DNA of 39,656 bases. Origin: JAUVAV01 sp965371665. GTDB lineage: Bacteria; Oederibacteriota; JAAXVQ01; JAUVAV01. The notes under the pieces are model-generated. The model made no database searches, was not told the origin of the DNA, and saw only the letters and a list, made by a program, of their open reading frames with translations. The stretch spans positions 1 to 39,656 of the forward strand of contig CBDUZI010000015.1 in the NCBI GenBank assembly GCA_965371665.1, written 5' to 3'. Of the stretch, positions 28,001 to 34,780 are shown one piece after another (position 1 is the stretch's first letter; each line of letters begins with the position of its first letter). The position numbers were made by a program, and so were the translations under genes.

Positions 28001-29033
28001 CGTACTGGGATTGGCAGCCGGGAGGTTAATCCTGCGTGCCCTGGGAAAACTTGGACGCCGTATTTCCCTGGAAGAAGAGTTCAAGCCCCAGCGTCTGCCT
28101 ATTTTCCAGGTTATGACGCATCCCTCTTTTATCAAGGCCTTGCGCCTAATGGCCAGGATTATAACCGGCAATGTCGGCGACAAGGCCGGGAAAGATCCGC
28201 TATTGCACCAGCAATTGGCGGATCTCCAGCGGCTTACGGATGAAGGGATAAAGCTGGAGGATTTGAAGAGCAAACCCTCTGAGATCCCGGATTCCCTGAA
28301 AGTATCTCTGAATCTTTTGCTCTGGATCAAGGCTTCCCTGGGAAAGCTTCCGCTTTTCAACGCTTTTTTAAGATGGCGCAAAATAGATATGGACAGCCTT
28401 CAGCCTGAATTGTTAAGGCTGGTCAATGAATTTATTAAAATGGAATCAGTATCCTGGCATTTTGCCAAGTATGCTTATATGATGCATCAGGCAGAGATGC
28501 GGGAGGAGGGGCTGGATACAAGGCTGTTTAAAAATCTTACCATATCGCGGGAAGAAGCCGGGGAAGTATTAAGCGCCAGCCGAGCAGAACAGGCAACGCT
28601 TTTGCTGAAAACCGCGCTCTCTGAAAAAGATCAGGCGCGGATTATGGAACTGGACAGATTGATAGCTGATATGATGTTTGCGCGCAGGTACCAGATGGCG
28701 CTGCAACAGATGGATACAAAATACAGCTCCTACCTCCTTGTAAAAATGATTCATATGCTTCTTGGGGAGCTGGACCGGAAAGATGTTGGTGAAGCATACC
28801 GGACCGGCGTGTTGGAGGTGTTATCCTTGCTGGGACCTGGAAACCAGGAAACAATCCAGATCCGGACCGAAGCCGGCTTAAGGGTTATCAACATTCCGGC
28901 TGAGCTCCTGGAGAAAAAGTTCTTGCTGGCACAAATGCTTTTCAATAAACATTACGATTTCCTTTACATGGATGGCGAAGCCATACCCATGCCGGCGCCT
29001 GGCAAGATACTCCAGGCGATATGGGCGGCCTAA
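22062..29033 (+). CDS. Very large exported/membrane protein with TIKI/ChaN/EreA-like domain and two HExxH motifs (2323 aa)
   Basis: ATG 22062 is preceded by AGAGGAG at 22047-22053. Residues 1-46 form a signal peptide ending ISWA. Residues ~80-470 repeat the domain of the upstream protein: QDLHCNYEIQSN (His102), VAVEGA, FMREGKLTGAD, TGGFH (His409). Hydrophobic segments follow at ~561-604, 626-650 and 713-732. HEAAH (949-953) is followed by ETWCD (Glu1013, Asp1017), the HExxH...ExxxD layout of gluzincin proteases. A further membrane segment lies at ~1111-1147. HELRH (1250-1254) has a candidate third ligand at Glu1270. A Pro/Ala/Ser linker (~1426-1460) leads to unrecognised helical sequence with a hydrophobic stretch at ~1977-1995. 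The last ~90 residues resemble the tail of the upstream protein. Protease activity is inferred from the motifs. The role and substrate are unknown. Confidence 0.88.
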   Translation: MFNLSFFNINNITSLSQWHAPRRSLITRSVAMLISLCFLVPTISWAFDIKTYENDGSAKTRLFGPHDKRLAAEYRIPPNLGKTVEAGFAPGDLTFILVQDLHCNYEIQSNIRSMLNHLMGRHSELKLVAVEGATGIIPTMELALLPDSAIKRAVADYFMREGKLTGADCLAICDSPAIELFGAEDPQLYDESIELIQDFGTEENRGLILELLDQLELLENQRYNRELLAFEQRHRAFMRGDLDVEAYHHHLIREARGLKITLLPPALLFRGGGRLDFHDQETQDRYLENQIYGRLARTANEKRLLRHRQFVEIVERIVSVAASRKDILAYQKQTREISLPGVLKLLQLLPEESRYTAEEEIEALEEAVGKALKFYEMAEQRNHALLENTARRARDRGENRVILVTGGFHTPAIIELIRNRGCSYVSLRPHMEKAGLADNYFDLLRYPDQPTELERVMAQLEAGVSAIPPVNHLGLPGFRALFVSAMSFMQEAVTRIQAHKSSTLEWGNLSLKRIKNNLIQITPQGANSMILRLSRKDMKILQGDAARTAGQTSVLASSNVRILSMGLLGMGLIALVLSSFLPIVAAPVAAAAAGIGLAWLGIWWTAAHFKTLVQLPQTNPALFKRAIVLSAILLPLTLLAFATGTVSAEAINTLGVGTPAPNIFLQGITASAQQVLSLPIFQELTVYAHDAAAIPGRLSDLLTYLNTMVISSIGNIGLGLFAGMLFLVGQVSTAAHKKPDTKEPTFRNLYGTTPDDLFAQELKEKIRKSTEALLGNIVERWEDLPVEGYDDIVRRVDMARMRELLKKLGLGNLESRLARIISFKPEDLQAITLATVDILPEVIDNLVRLAVSVVVVRPKKGLFQSRNAAEDYDPHALLERFRNQWEEGMNKWDHSLSSMTPENAAMLEFYTSQEVVPIVEKGMPAIANMSAEQKQALGLNIMRHLAPFHEAAHAAVHELIYAIPMPSGETGINWMTYFSQLLKQNPGVFIVKGMLKAIGGNDEELMPWQYFIETWCDKCALFLLKKSLEEGFLDDPEARQIVELFAEELSPEEEQAFEQFKNHLEKRGRNILSFPVTAKIPETALYKASRSLAASQIPAGPLKLNINFSFINSLFFAVLGGTIMAWLVHSYLLGFFAAGTYLIYRIIQIGYFEALGRIKPEALERNLKEWNTADGSYGNTWIKRNSWILSRCTEYSYDKSNLELRPKEGNIIQQFFWRGFAPLYIEDQKIYIHPIFLLLPRVMAEAYLIHELRHFKDLGEHPFWPKWRFELSAKIASARALQNIFKINSMRSLGLNPDAIGLIPNPDETGSAEVPKGITPEYDMGAGVVDDIPALPQTIQTGKAQTPHFGAKTVSFGLNLRTSGKPKLVQPILPDEEIMEETKFDLVIPYIETTNAGDLKSVLKKESSGQRAMASLVRAGTEGGEITAASSTPAAPSSPSAPAAPITPAIQPATPSTPAALGAANEALAFSRAEGLLPGIFQRWLVDPQPPPHVYTNDAALANALNVLVDLQANQDDTAAAENWNKFQNAVQITTLSMFKKTGLLIGLPNEIKNGVVVLTPSRGDYPVQVVQLSNGQTAVPADLTAIDMNAMNEGTRDSREVQEVIIMSEALKPGLINGKDMDNYILLTPAQAQKYQALLGKLYLPQPVQGLVNIENTALLQSVIIGSMVSGLQGLFLAGQEYMDDSTRGNIAEQFSGMISLLGAGNYPAVSSLVPNLESQIRQALEQVLRTGTLSAQIAADLRAQTQAAEQMYGHLQDLRGLCLTGQGREQLQQLLAEQQNLAQQAFKQGAEAVPLVFDLKARAIVKQVDQVLKKGPIVVYSDVGWGLKFSDVSLRSLATTAGEMGVSPISLGSVDNMLNEAGIIEGLEDIVNKQLRIETPGKSALEDLVKRNLTTEQYMAVVDDLSSLNRVLVLGRGEDRHGTPWKGVKTFLESVFYFKQDTRTAAEREADSVGKRLPELETTKFEESSGLVRTFSMVVLGLAAGRLILRALGKLGRRISLEEEFKPQRLPIFQVMTHPSFIKALRLMARIITGNVGDKAGKDPLLHQQLADLQRLTDEGIKLEDLKSKPSEIPDSLKVSLNLLLWIKASLGKLPLFNAFLRWRKIDMDSLQPELLRLVNEFIKMESVSWHFAKYAYMMHQAEMREEGLDTRLFKNLTISREEAGEVLSASRAEQATLLLKTALSEKDQARIMELDRLIADMMFARRYQMALQQMDTKYSSYLLVKMIHMLLGELDRKDVGEAYRTGVLEVLSLLGPGNQETIQIRTEAGLRVINIPAELLEKKFLLAQMLFNKHYDFLYMDGEAIPMPAPGKILQAIWAA

Positions 29034-29168
29034 GTTAAGCCGGTTTTTTAGACGCCCGGCCATGGCATAATCAAAAATAGCCGGAACCCGGAGGCGCGCA
29101 CATATATCTTGATGAGGCATTTGGATGATGAAAGTCTTTGCAGATACAGCGGGTTTTTTTGCTTTGCC

Positions 29169-29288
29169 AGGAGGCTGTCGGACTTAACAGCGTTGAAAAA
29201 GCTAATCTGCGGATTAAATTGCATTTTTATATAACTTCCCCCTTTTTAAAAAAGGGGATGGAGGGGGATTAAAGTCCGACAGGCTCCT
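29169..29288. repeat. MITE-like element, family 1, copy 2 (120 bp)
   Basis: The AGGAG-G-CTGTCGGACTT end at 29169-29185 is the inverted repeat of the end at 29271-29288. The internal C5T5...A6G4 hairpin matches copy 1 in kind, but the rest of the core differs in sequence and length. Confidence 0.85.
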
Positions 29289-29391
29289 AGGAGTCTGCAT
29301 GCCAAGAGAGTGTCCTTCCCTGATGCCTATGTATATGTACGTACATCCAGGTAAAACCACTGCCTTCCTTTTTTTTTTCGCACTCCCCGGT

Positions 29392-29420
29392 TTGACAAAA
29401 AAACGTCTATGTGATAATAT
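29392..29420 (+). promoter_or_regulatory. Candidate sigma70-type promoter for the DUF4143-type ATPase gene
   Basis: Consensus TTGACA (29392-29397), 17-bp spacer, TAATAT (29415-29420), about 47 bp before the start codon. It is the best -35 match in the window. Confidence 0.65.
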
Positions 29421-29466
29421 GTAGTGGCGATATAAAATAGCATGAATATTTAGGGTGGAGACAAAA

Positions 29467-30618
29467 ATGTTCACGAGATTACTTGGCTTGCCGGAGAAAC
29501 CCAAGAAAAGCTTGTTTTTATGGGGGCCGCGGCAAACCGGCAAAACAACGCTTCTAAAGAAACAATATCCCAACGCCTTTCGGATTGATTTGTTAAAAAA
29601 CGAGGTTTTACTGCGCTATCTGCAGAGGCCGGCTGTTCTGAGAGAGGAAATTGCATCGTTTTCTCCCGCCGGATTAGTCGTGATTGATGAAATCCAAAAG
29701 GCCCCGGTATTGCTGGATGAAGTGCATTATCTAATCCAGGAATCAAATCAAGTATTTATTTTATGCGGCTCCAGCGCCAGAAAGATCCGGCGGGGACACG
29801 CAAATTTACTCGGCGGCAGAGCATTACGTTATGAACTTCTGGGACTTTCAGCAATGGAAATCGGAAAAAATTTTAATTTAAAACGAATGCTAAATACCGG
29901 ATTTTTGCCCAACCACTATCAAAGCAGGGATTTTCTCCTGGCAATTAGAAGTTATGTTGAAGATTACTTGCGGGAAGAAATCCTCCAGGAAGGACTGATT
30001 AGAAATCTCCCAATTTTCTCGAATTTTCTCAGAGTGGCGGCCATAGGTGATACTGAAATAATCAATCTTTCCAATATTTCCAGAGAATGCGGTAGTTCAG
30101 TTTCAACCGTGCGCGATCATTATAGTATCCTGGTGGATACATTGTTGGGCGCTTTTCTTCCGGCTTTTACTTTGCGCGCCAAACGACGCACCCTACATGC
30201 CCCCAAGTTTTATTTTCGTGATGTTGGTGTGGTAAACCATCTTGCGCGGAGGGGAGAAATTAAGCAGGGCTCAGAGCTGTTTGGGAAAGCCTTTGAGAAC
30301 TGGTTATTTCATGAATTGTCCATACACAGCAGATATAGCGGAAAATATTATGATGTTTCTTATTGGCGTCTGACTACGGGCGTGGAGGTGGATTTTATTC
30401 TCGGTACCGGAGAAATCGCGATTGAGGCAAAAGGAAAAGCAACGATTACTTCCAGGGATATAAAAGGATTACAGCAATTTAAACAAGACCATCCCTCAGT
30501 AAAAAAAATGATGGTTGTTTGCCTGGAAAAACAAAATCGAAAAACGCAGGATGGAATATTTATCGTTCATTATCAGGATTTTTTAAAAATGCTTTGGGGC
30601 GGAGAGATAATGGGTTAG
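29467..30618 (+). CDS. AAA-type ATPase with DUF4143 C-terminal domain (383 aa)
   Basis: ATG 29467 is chosen over GTG 29455, because AGGGTGGAG at 29452-29460 is its ribosome site. The Walker A motif GPRQTGKTT (about residues 20-28) and Walker B LVVIDEIQ (about 73-80) belong to the AAA_14 ATPase family. The C-terminal part has LxGKAFENWLFHEL, then VEVDFILGTGEIAIEAKG. This D...E-x-K arrangement is the PDxExK-like nuclease core typical of DUF4143 proteins. These proteins are widespread in bacteria and archaea, their cellular role is unsettled, and they often occur in many mobile-like copies. It is a single gene with its own promoter, next to an inverted-repeat element. The length is normal for the family, with no sign of damage. 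Confidence 0.92.
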   Translation: MFTRLLGLPEKPKKSLFLWGPRQTGKTTLLKKQYPNAFRIDLLKNEVLLRYLQRPAVLREEIASFSPAGLVVIDEIQKAPVLLDEVHYLIQESNQVFILCGSSARKIRRGHANLLGGRALRYELLGLSAMEIGKNFNLKRMLNTGFLPNHYQSRDFLLAIRSYVEDYLREEILQEGLIRNLPIFSNFLRVAAIGDTEIINLSNISRECGSSVSTVRDHYSILVDTLLGAFLPAFTLRAKRRTLHAPKFYFRDVGVVNHLARRGEIKQGSELFGKAFENWLFHELSIHSRYSGKYYDVSYWRLTTGVEVDFILGTGEIAIEAKGKATITSRDIKGLQQFKQDHPSVKKMMVVCLEKQNRKTQDGIFIVHYQDFLKMLWGGEIMG

Positions 30619-30640
30619 GGGACCGGCCGGTTTAAAGCGA

Positions 30641-30669
30641 TTGTCCTTTCCTGCTGCCCATGTTACAAT
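30641..30669 (+). promoter_or_regulatory. Candidate sigma70-type promoter for the mannose-6-phosphate isomerase gene
   Basis: TTGTCC (30641-30646), 17-bp spacer, TACAAT (30664-30669). A family 2 element begins 11 bp after the -10 box and fills most of the leader. Confidence 0.5.
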
Positions 30670-30679
30670 CCGGATTAAT

Positions 30680-30855
30680 TAGTTCCTGTTGCGTAAAGCT
30701 TTTTTCATATTACTGGAGTTATGTCATTCCCGCATGCCTTTAGCGGGAATCCAGCGGTTTTGATTTTCAAGGGCTTAAAAGTCACTGGATACCCGATAAG
30801 ATCATTCGGGTATGACAATCCTTTTCATAAAACACACTACCGCAACAGATACTAC
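30680..30855. repeat. MITE-like element, family 2, in the leader of the mannose-6-phosphate isomerase gene
   Basis: The left end TAGTTCCTGTTGCG (30680-30693) and the right end CGCAACAGATACTAC (30841-30855) are inverted repeats. The core (about 30724-30818) is close to the reverse complement of the 21886-21983 core, with only a few differences. This shows recent spread of one element in both orientations. Confidence 0.85.
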
Positions 30856-30875
30856 CAGTCCGGGAGAGGAAATTA

Positions 30876-31880
30876 ATGCTGCCAGCACCGAATTACCCTC
30901 TACGTTTTATCCCTGTATATAAAGAAAGAATCTGGGGAGACAGCCAAAAATTTAACCACTGTCTGGGACGGGCAATGCCGGAGCAAGCCCGCATTGGCGA
31001 GTCATGGGAGATTACGGACCGGAACGGGGAGAGCAGCCGGGCGGCTAACGGTCCTCTGGCCGGACGCTCTCTGCGCGAGCTGATCGCAGTGCATCCGGAA
31101 ACCATGCTGGGTCCGGGCGCCAAGCCGGACCAGCGGTTTCCTTTGCTCATAAAATTTATCAGCACGGCTGACCGTCTCTCTTTGCAAGTGCATCCTCCGG
31201 ATGAGTATGCCCGGAAGCATCATGCCTGGGATACGGGCAAGACCGAGATGTGGTATGTTATGGAAGCCGGGTCTCGGGCTGAACTTTTAATCGGGTTCAA
31301 ATCCGCCCAAACCCCTGAATCCGTACGCGAGGCGATTGATCAAAAGAGGTTTGAAAGCCTGCTTAATCACAGCCGCGTACAAGCCGGGGAGGCCTATTTT
31401 ATCCCGGCCGGCCGGGTACACGGCATAGGCCCGGATATACTGCTGGCGGAAATCCAGCAAAATTCCGACCTTACTTTCCGGGTATATGATTATGACCGTT
31501 GTGACAGTCAGGGGCGCAAGCGCGAGCTGCATGTGGAACAAGCCTTGCGGGTCATGGATTTTACGGATATATCCAACGGCCGGGTAGAAGAGGGCCAAGA
31601 GCCGTGTGCCGAAAAAAGTGCGCGGAATCTCGTATCGGATACTCACTTTAAAGTTGAACATTTAGACCTGAAAAAATTAACCCCCGGCCCGGTAGCCAGG
31701 GGATTCCAGATTCTAATCATAACCCAGGGGCAAGGACAGCTGGTTTACCCCCAGGGAGAGGAAAAACTGGAGCGAGGGAATGTGCTGCTTCTGCCCGCGG
31801 GTTTTAGCGAATGGAGAGTTGAACCGTGCGATACCGGGGTTGGAATGTTGAGAGTATGGAAGAATCACGAGGGTGAGTAG
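30876..31880 (+). CDS. manA: Class I mannose-6-phosphate isomerase (334 aa)
   Basis: This cytoplasmic zinc enzyme interconverts mannose-6-phosphate and fructose-6-phosphate, feeding GDP-mannose and glycan synthesis. Zinc-ligand motifs of the family are present: LSLQVHPPD (Gln and His), GKTEMWYV (Glu) and the later GRVHGIGPD (His). The N-terminal IWGD and GESWEI stretches are also typical of the type I cupin enzymes. ATG 30876 follows a purine-rich GGGAGAGGA site. The length fits the short (about 310-340 aa) bacterial version. It stands alone between an inverted-repeat element and a palindrome, so it is probably a single-gene unit. A link to polysaccharide supply for the envelope is inferred only. 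Confidence 0.93.
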   Translation: MLPAPNYPLRFIPVYKERIWGDSQKFNHCLGRAMPEQARIGESWEITDRNGESSRAANGPLAGRSLRELIAVHPETMLGPGAKPDQRFPLLIKFISTADRLSLQVHPPDEYARKHHAWDTGKTEMWYVMEAGSRAELLIGFKSAQTPESVREAIDQKRFESLLNHSRVQAGEAYFIPAGRVHGIGPDILLAEIQQNSDLTFRVYDYDRCDSQGRKRELHVEQALRVMDFTDISNGRVEEGQEPCAEKSARNLVSDTHFKVEHLDLKKLTPGPVARGFQILIITQGQGQLVYPQGEEKLERGNVLLLPAGFSEWRVEPCDTGVGMLRVWKNHEGE

Positions 31881-31888
31881 CTTTGCAG

Positions 31889-31920
31889 TAGTAGGGGCGT
31901 TTAATTAAACGCCCCTACTA
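31889..31920. repeat. Perfect 32-nt palindrome between manA and clpB
   Basis: Bases 31889-31904 are the exact reverse complement of 31905-31920 (tagtaggggcgtttaa and its complement). It begins 9 bp after the manA stop codon. It could form a 13-14 bp hairpin with a TTAA-rich tip and act as a terminator or mRNA stabiliser in both directions. No strong T tract follows, and GTAGGGGCG-type palindromes also occur as dispersed repeats, so the role is open. Confidence 0.8.
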
Positions 31921-31971
31921 TTCCGTGCGTGGTTTTGTTTTCCAGGTCGCATATAAAAGGTGATATTATTT

Positions 31972-34557
31972 ATGCGCTATGACAAATTTACCGTAAAAAG
32001 CCAGGAGGCTCTACAAAGGGCCATCGAAATAGCCCAGGAGCGCGGAAATCCGGAAATGACCCCAATGCATCTGCTTTTAGCGCTGTTGCAGGAAGAGGGG
32101 GGCGTGATCCAATCCCTGCTGGCCAAGCTGGGGCAGGACGCCCCAACTTTGGTCAAGATGACAGAGGCCGGACTTAAACGCCTTCCCCAGGTGACCGGGG
32201 CCGCGGCCCAGCCGGCAGCCGGCCGGGAATTTACCACGCTTTTGGATACGGCCTGGAAAAAAGCCCAGGAACTCCAGGATGAGTATCTATCTACTGAACA
32301 TCTTTTACTGGCTCTGGCCCAGGATCAGGGCGAAGCCGGGAAAACCTTGAAGGCGGCTGGCGTAAAAGACGAGGCTGTAATGCGCGGTCTGCAGGAAATC
32401 CGGGGAAGCCATCGCGTGACTGATCCCGCGCCTGAGGGTAAATACCAGGCCTTGAAGCGCTATTGCCGGGACCTGACCGAGATGGCGCGCAGCGGCAAGC
32501 TGGATCCGGTAATCGGCCGGGACCAGGAAATCCGCCGGGTGATCCAGGTGCTTTCACGCCGAACCAAGAATAATCCGGTGCTAATCGGTGAGCCGGGCGT
32601 GGGCAAAACCGCGATTGCCGAGGGCCTGGCCCAGAGGATTGTGGCCAAGGATGTGCCCGAAGGCTTGAAGCAAAAAAAGGTTTTATCCCTGGATATGGGA
32701 GCGCTGTTGGCCGGAGCTAAGTACCGGGGAGAATTTGAGGACCGCTTGAAAGCGGTTTTAAAAGAAATCGAGAGCGCGGCCGGGCAGGTTATACTTTTCA
32801 TTGACGAGCTGCATACCCTGGTAGGCGCCGGCGCGGCCGAGGGCGCGATTGACGCCTCGAATATGCTTAAACCCGCTCTGGCCAGGGGTGAATTGCGCTG
32901 TGTCGGGGCCACGACCCTGGATGAATACAGAAAGCATATCGAAAAGGATGCGGCCCTGGAACGGCGGTTTCAAATAGTATATGTCCCCGAACCCTCGGTC
33001 ACGGATACGGTCTCCATTCTGCGGGGATTGCGCGAGCGCTATGAAGTGCATCATGGAATCAAGATCCGCGATGCCGCGCTGATAGCCGCGGCCGAACTTT
33101 CCCACCGGTACATCTCCGGACGATTTCTGCCGGATAAAGCGATTGATCTGATGGATGAAGCATCCGCGCGTCTGCGGACCGAGATTGACAGCCTGCCGAC
33201 GGAGTTGGATGAGGTTGAGCGGAGAGTCCGGCAGTTGGAAATAGAGCGCGAAGCCCTGAAGCGCGAAAAGAGCGAAGCTGACCAGGCACGCACGCAGGCG
33301 CTGGAGCAAGAATTGCAGGAACGTATAAAACAGCGGGATGATCTGCGTGCACGTTGGCAGAAGGAGAAGCGGCAGATCGAGGCCATCCAGAGAGTCCAGG
33401 AACAGATGGAGGCCTTAAAGCAGGAGGAAGCAGCTGCGGAACGCGAAGGAAACCTCGAACGCGTGGCGGAGATACGTTATGGCCGGATGAGGGAGCTAAA
33501 GGCTCAATCAGAAAAAGCGGAGCAGGCTCTGGCCGCGGATCAGAAAGGCGACTCCTTGTTGAAAGATTGTGTGGATGAGGAAGATATAGCCGAGGTAGTG
33601 GCGCGCTGGACCGGCATTCCAGTTACTAAATTGCTGGAAGGAGATATGACCAAACTGCTGGCTATGGAGGAAAAGCTGCGCGAGCGGGTGGTGGGCCAGG
33701 ACGAGGCGGTGAGCGCGGTTTCCGACGCTGTGCGCCGAGCCCGGTCCGGCCTGGCGGAGCCCAACCGGCCCTTGGGTTCGTTTATGTTTTTGGGGCCGAC
33801 AGGCGTGGGTAAGACCGAGCTGGCCCGGGCGTTGACCGAGTTTCTCTTTGACGAAGAATCGGCCATGATACGCATTGATATGTCCGAGTATATGGAAAGG
33901 CATTCTGTGTCCCGCCTGATCGGTGCGCCTCCCGGTTATGTCGGCTATGAAGAAGGCGGCCAGCTTACGGAGGCAGTCCGGCGTCGGCCCTACAGCCTGA
34001 TTCTTTTTGATGAGATTGAAAAAGCCCATCCGGAGGTATTTTCAATCTTGTTGCAGGTGTTGGATGACGGGCGCTTGACCGATGGGCAGGGGAGAATCGT
34101 GGATTTCCGCCAGACCCTGATTATCTTAACCAGCAATGTGGGCGGCCAGACTATTTCGCAGCTCAGCCGGGCATCGGAAACCGAGGTGCGTAAAACGGTT
34201 ATGGCCGAGCTGCAGGCTCAATTCAAACCGGAATTCCTGAATCGGCTGGATGATATTATTGTTTTCCACCGGCTGTCGGAGGAATTGATTGAACATATTG
34301 TTAGCCAACAAGTGAGCCGGCTGCAGACGCGTTTGGCGGACAAACGCTTATCCCTGGACCTAACGCCCGAGGCGGTCTGCCTGATAGCGCAGCAGGGTTA
34401 TGATCCGGTTTACGGCGCGCGTCCGCTTAAGCGTGCCATCCAGCGCCTGCTGACTGATCCCCTGGCCAAGCGTCTGGTAGCCGGGGAGTATAAGCCGGGA
34501 GATAAAATTTTGGCCGGGGTTAAAGAGGGAAGTTTGGTGCTGGAGAAGAAAGAGTAA
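31972..34557 (+). CDS. clpB: ATP-dependent disaggregase ClpB (861 aa)
   Basis: This hexameric AAA+ chaperone of the Hsp100 class rescues aggregated proteins with DnaK in the cytoplasm. ATG 31972 is preceded by AAAGGTGAT at 31956-31964, so it is preferred over the GTG at 31960. All parts of the family are present and near the usual length: the double ClpN repeat (about 1-145), NBD1 with GEPGVGKT at 206-213 and ILFIDELHT, and a long charged coiled-coil middle domain (about 400-525). The middle domain marks it as ClpB and not ClpA or ClpC. NBD2 follows, with GPTGVGKT at 608-615 and LILFDEIEKAHPEV, and then the YGARPLKRAIQ sensor-2 region. No heat-shock operator was recognised upstream. It appears intact. 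Confidence 0.97.
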   Translation: MRYDKFTVKSQEALQRAIEIAQERGNPEMTPMHLLLALLQEEGGVIQSLLAKLGQDAPTLVKMTEAGLKRLPQVTGAAAQPAAGREFTTLLDTAWKKAQELQDEYLSTEHLLLALAQDQGEAGKTLKAAGVKDEAVMRGLQEIRGSHRVTDPAPEGKYQALKRYCRDLTEMARSGKLDPVIGRDQEIRRVIQVLSRRTKNNPVLIGEPGVGKTAIAEGLAQRIVAKDVPEGLKQKKVLSLDMGALLAGAKYRGEFEDRLKAVLKEIESAAGQVILFIDELHTLVGAGAAEGAIDASNMLKPALARGELRCVGATTLDEYRKHIEKDAALERRFQIVYVPEPSVTDTVSILRGLRERYEVHHGIKIRDAALIAAAELSHRYISGRFLPDKAIDLMDEASARLRTEIDSLPTELDEVERRVRQLEIEREALKREKSEADQARTQALEQELQERIKQRDDLRARWQKEKRQIEAIQRVQEQMEALKQEEAAAEREGNLERVAEIRYGRMRELKAQSEKAEQALAADQKGDSLLKDCVDEEDIAEVVARWTGIPVTKLLEGDMTKLLAMEEKLRERVVGQDEAVSAVSDAVRRARSGLAEPNRPLGSFMFLGPTGVGKTELARALTEFLFDEESAMIRIDMSEYMERHSVSRLIGAPPGYVGYEEGGQLTEAVRRRPYSLILFDEIEKAHPEVFSILLQVLDDGRLTDGQGRIVDFRQTLIILTSNVGGQTISQLSRASETEVRKTVMAELQAQFKPEFLNRLDDIIVFHRLSEELIEHIVSQQVSRLQTRLADKRLSLDLTPEAVCLIAQQGYDPVYGARPLKRAIQRLLTDPLAKRLVAGEYKPGDKILAGVKEGSLVLEKKE

Positions 34558-34563
34558 TATATT

Positions 34564-34742
34564 AGATAGTATCTGTTGCGGAAAAATAAGTTAAGCTTGT
34601 CATACCGGAGGGACAACCATTTTTTAGCACTTGCCTTAGTTTGTCATCCCGGCGAAAGCCGGGAACCAGGAAGATACAGTGTGTGTCCTGGATTCCGCCC
34701 CGGATTTAGGCATTCCGGGGTGACGATCATGCCGGAATGACA
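34564..34742. repeat. Inverted-repeat element, family 2-like, between clpB and the subtilisin gene
   Basis: A left end TAGTATCTGTTGCGG (34567-34581) lies 10 bp after the clpB stop codon. The core includes ttgtcatccc (34641-34650) and ggaatgaca (to 34742), plus further gtcatcccggcgaaag-type hairpins. The matching right end was not found, so the copy is probably truncated or composite. Confidence 0.65.
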
Positions 34743-34780
34743 CTGCTGAAATCAAGAGAAAATGAAAGAAGATTTTACTA

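Larger units (their letters stand above)
29034..29466. other. Intergenic region holding an inverted-repeat element and a promoter
   Basis: Bases 29034-29168 hold nothing I can assign, apart from a very weak 4-bp stem before T6 at 29044-29049. Then comes the family 1 element, a 12-bp palindrome (atgtacgtacat, 29335-29346), a T10 tract near 29368-29378, and the promoter at 29392-29420. No gene is seen. Confidence 0.7.

Noticed and set aside
29026..29049. Possible terminator after the 2323-aa protein
   Set aside because: The stem is only four base pairs and overlaps the end of the coding region, although T6 follows. Too weak to call.
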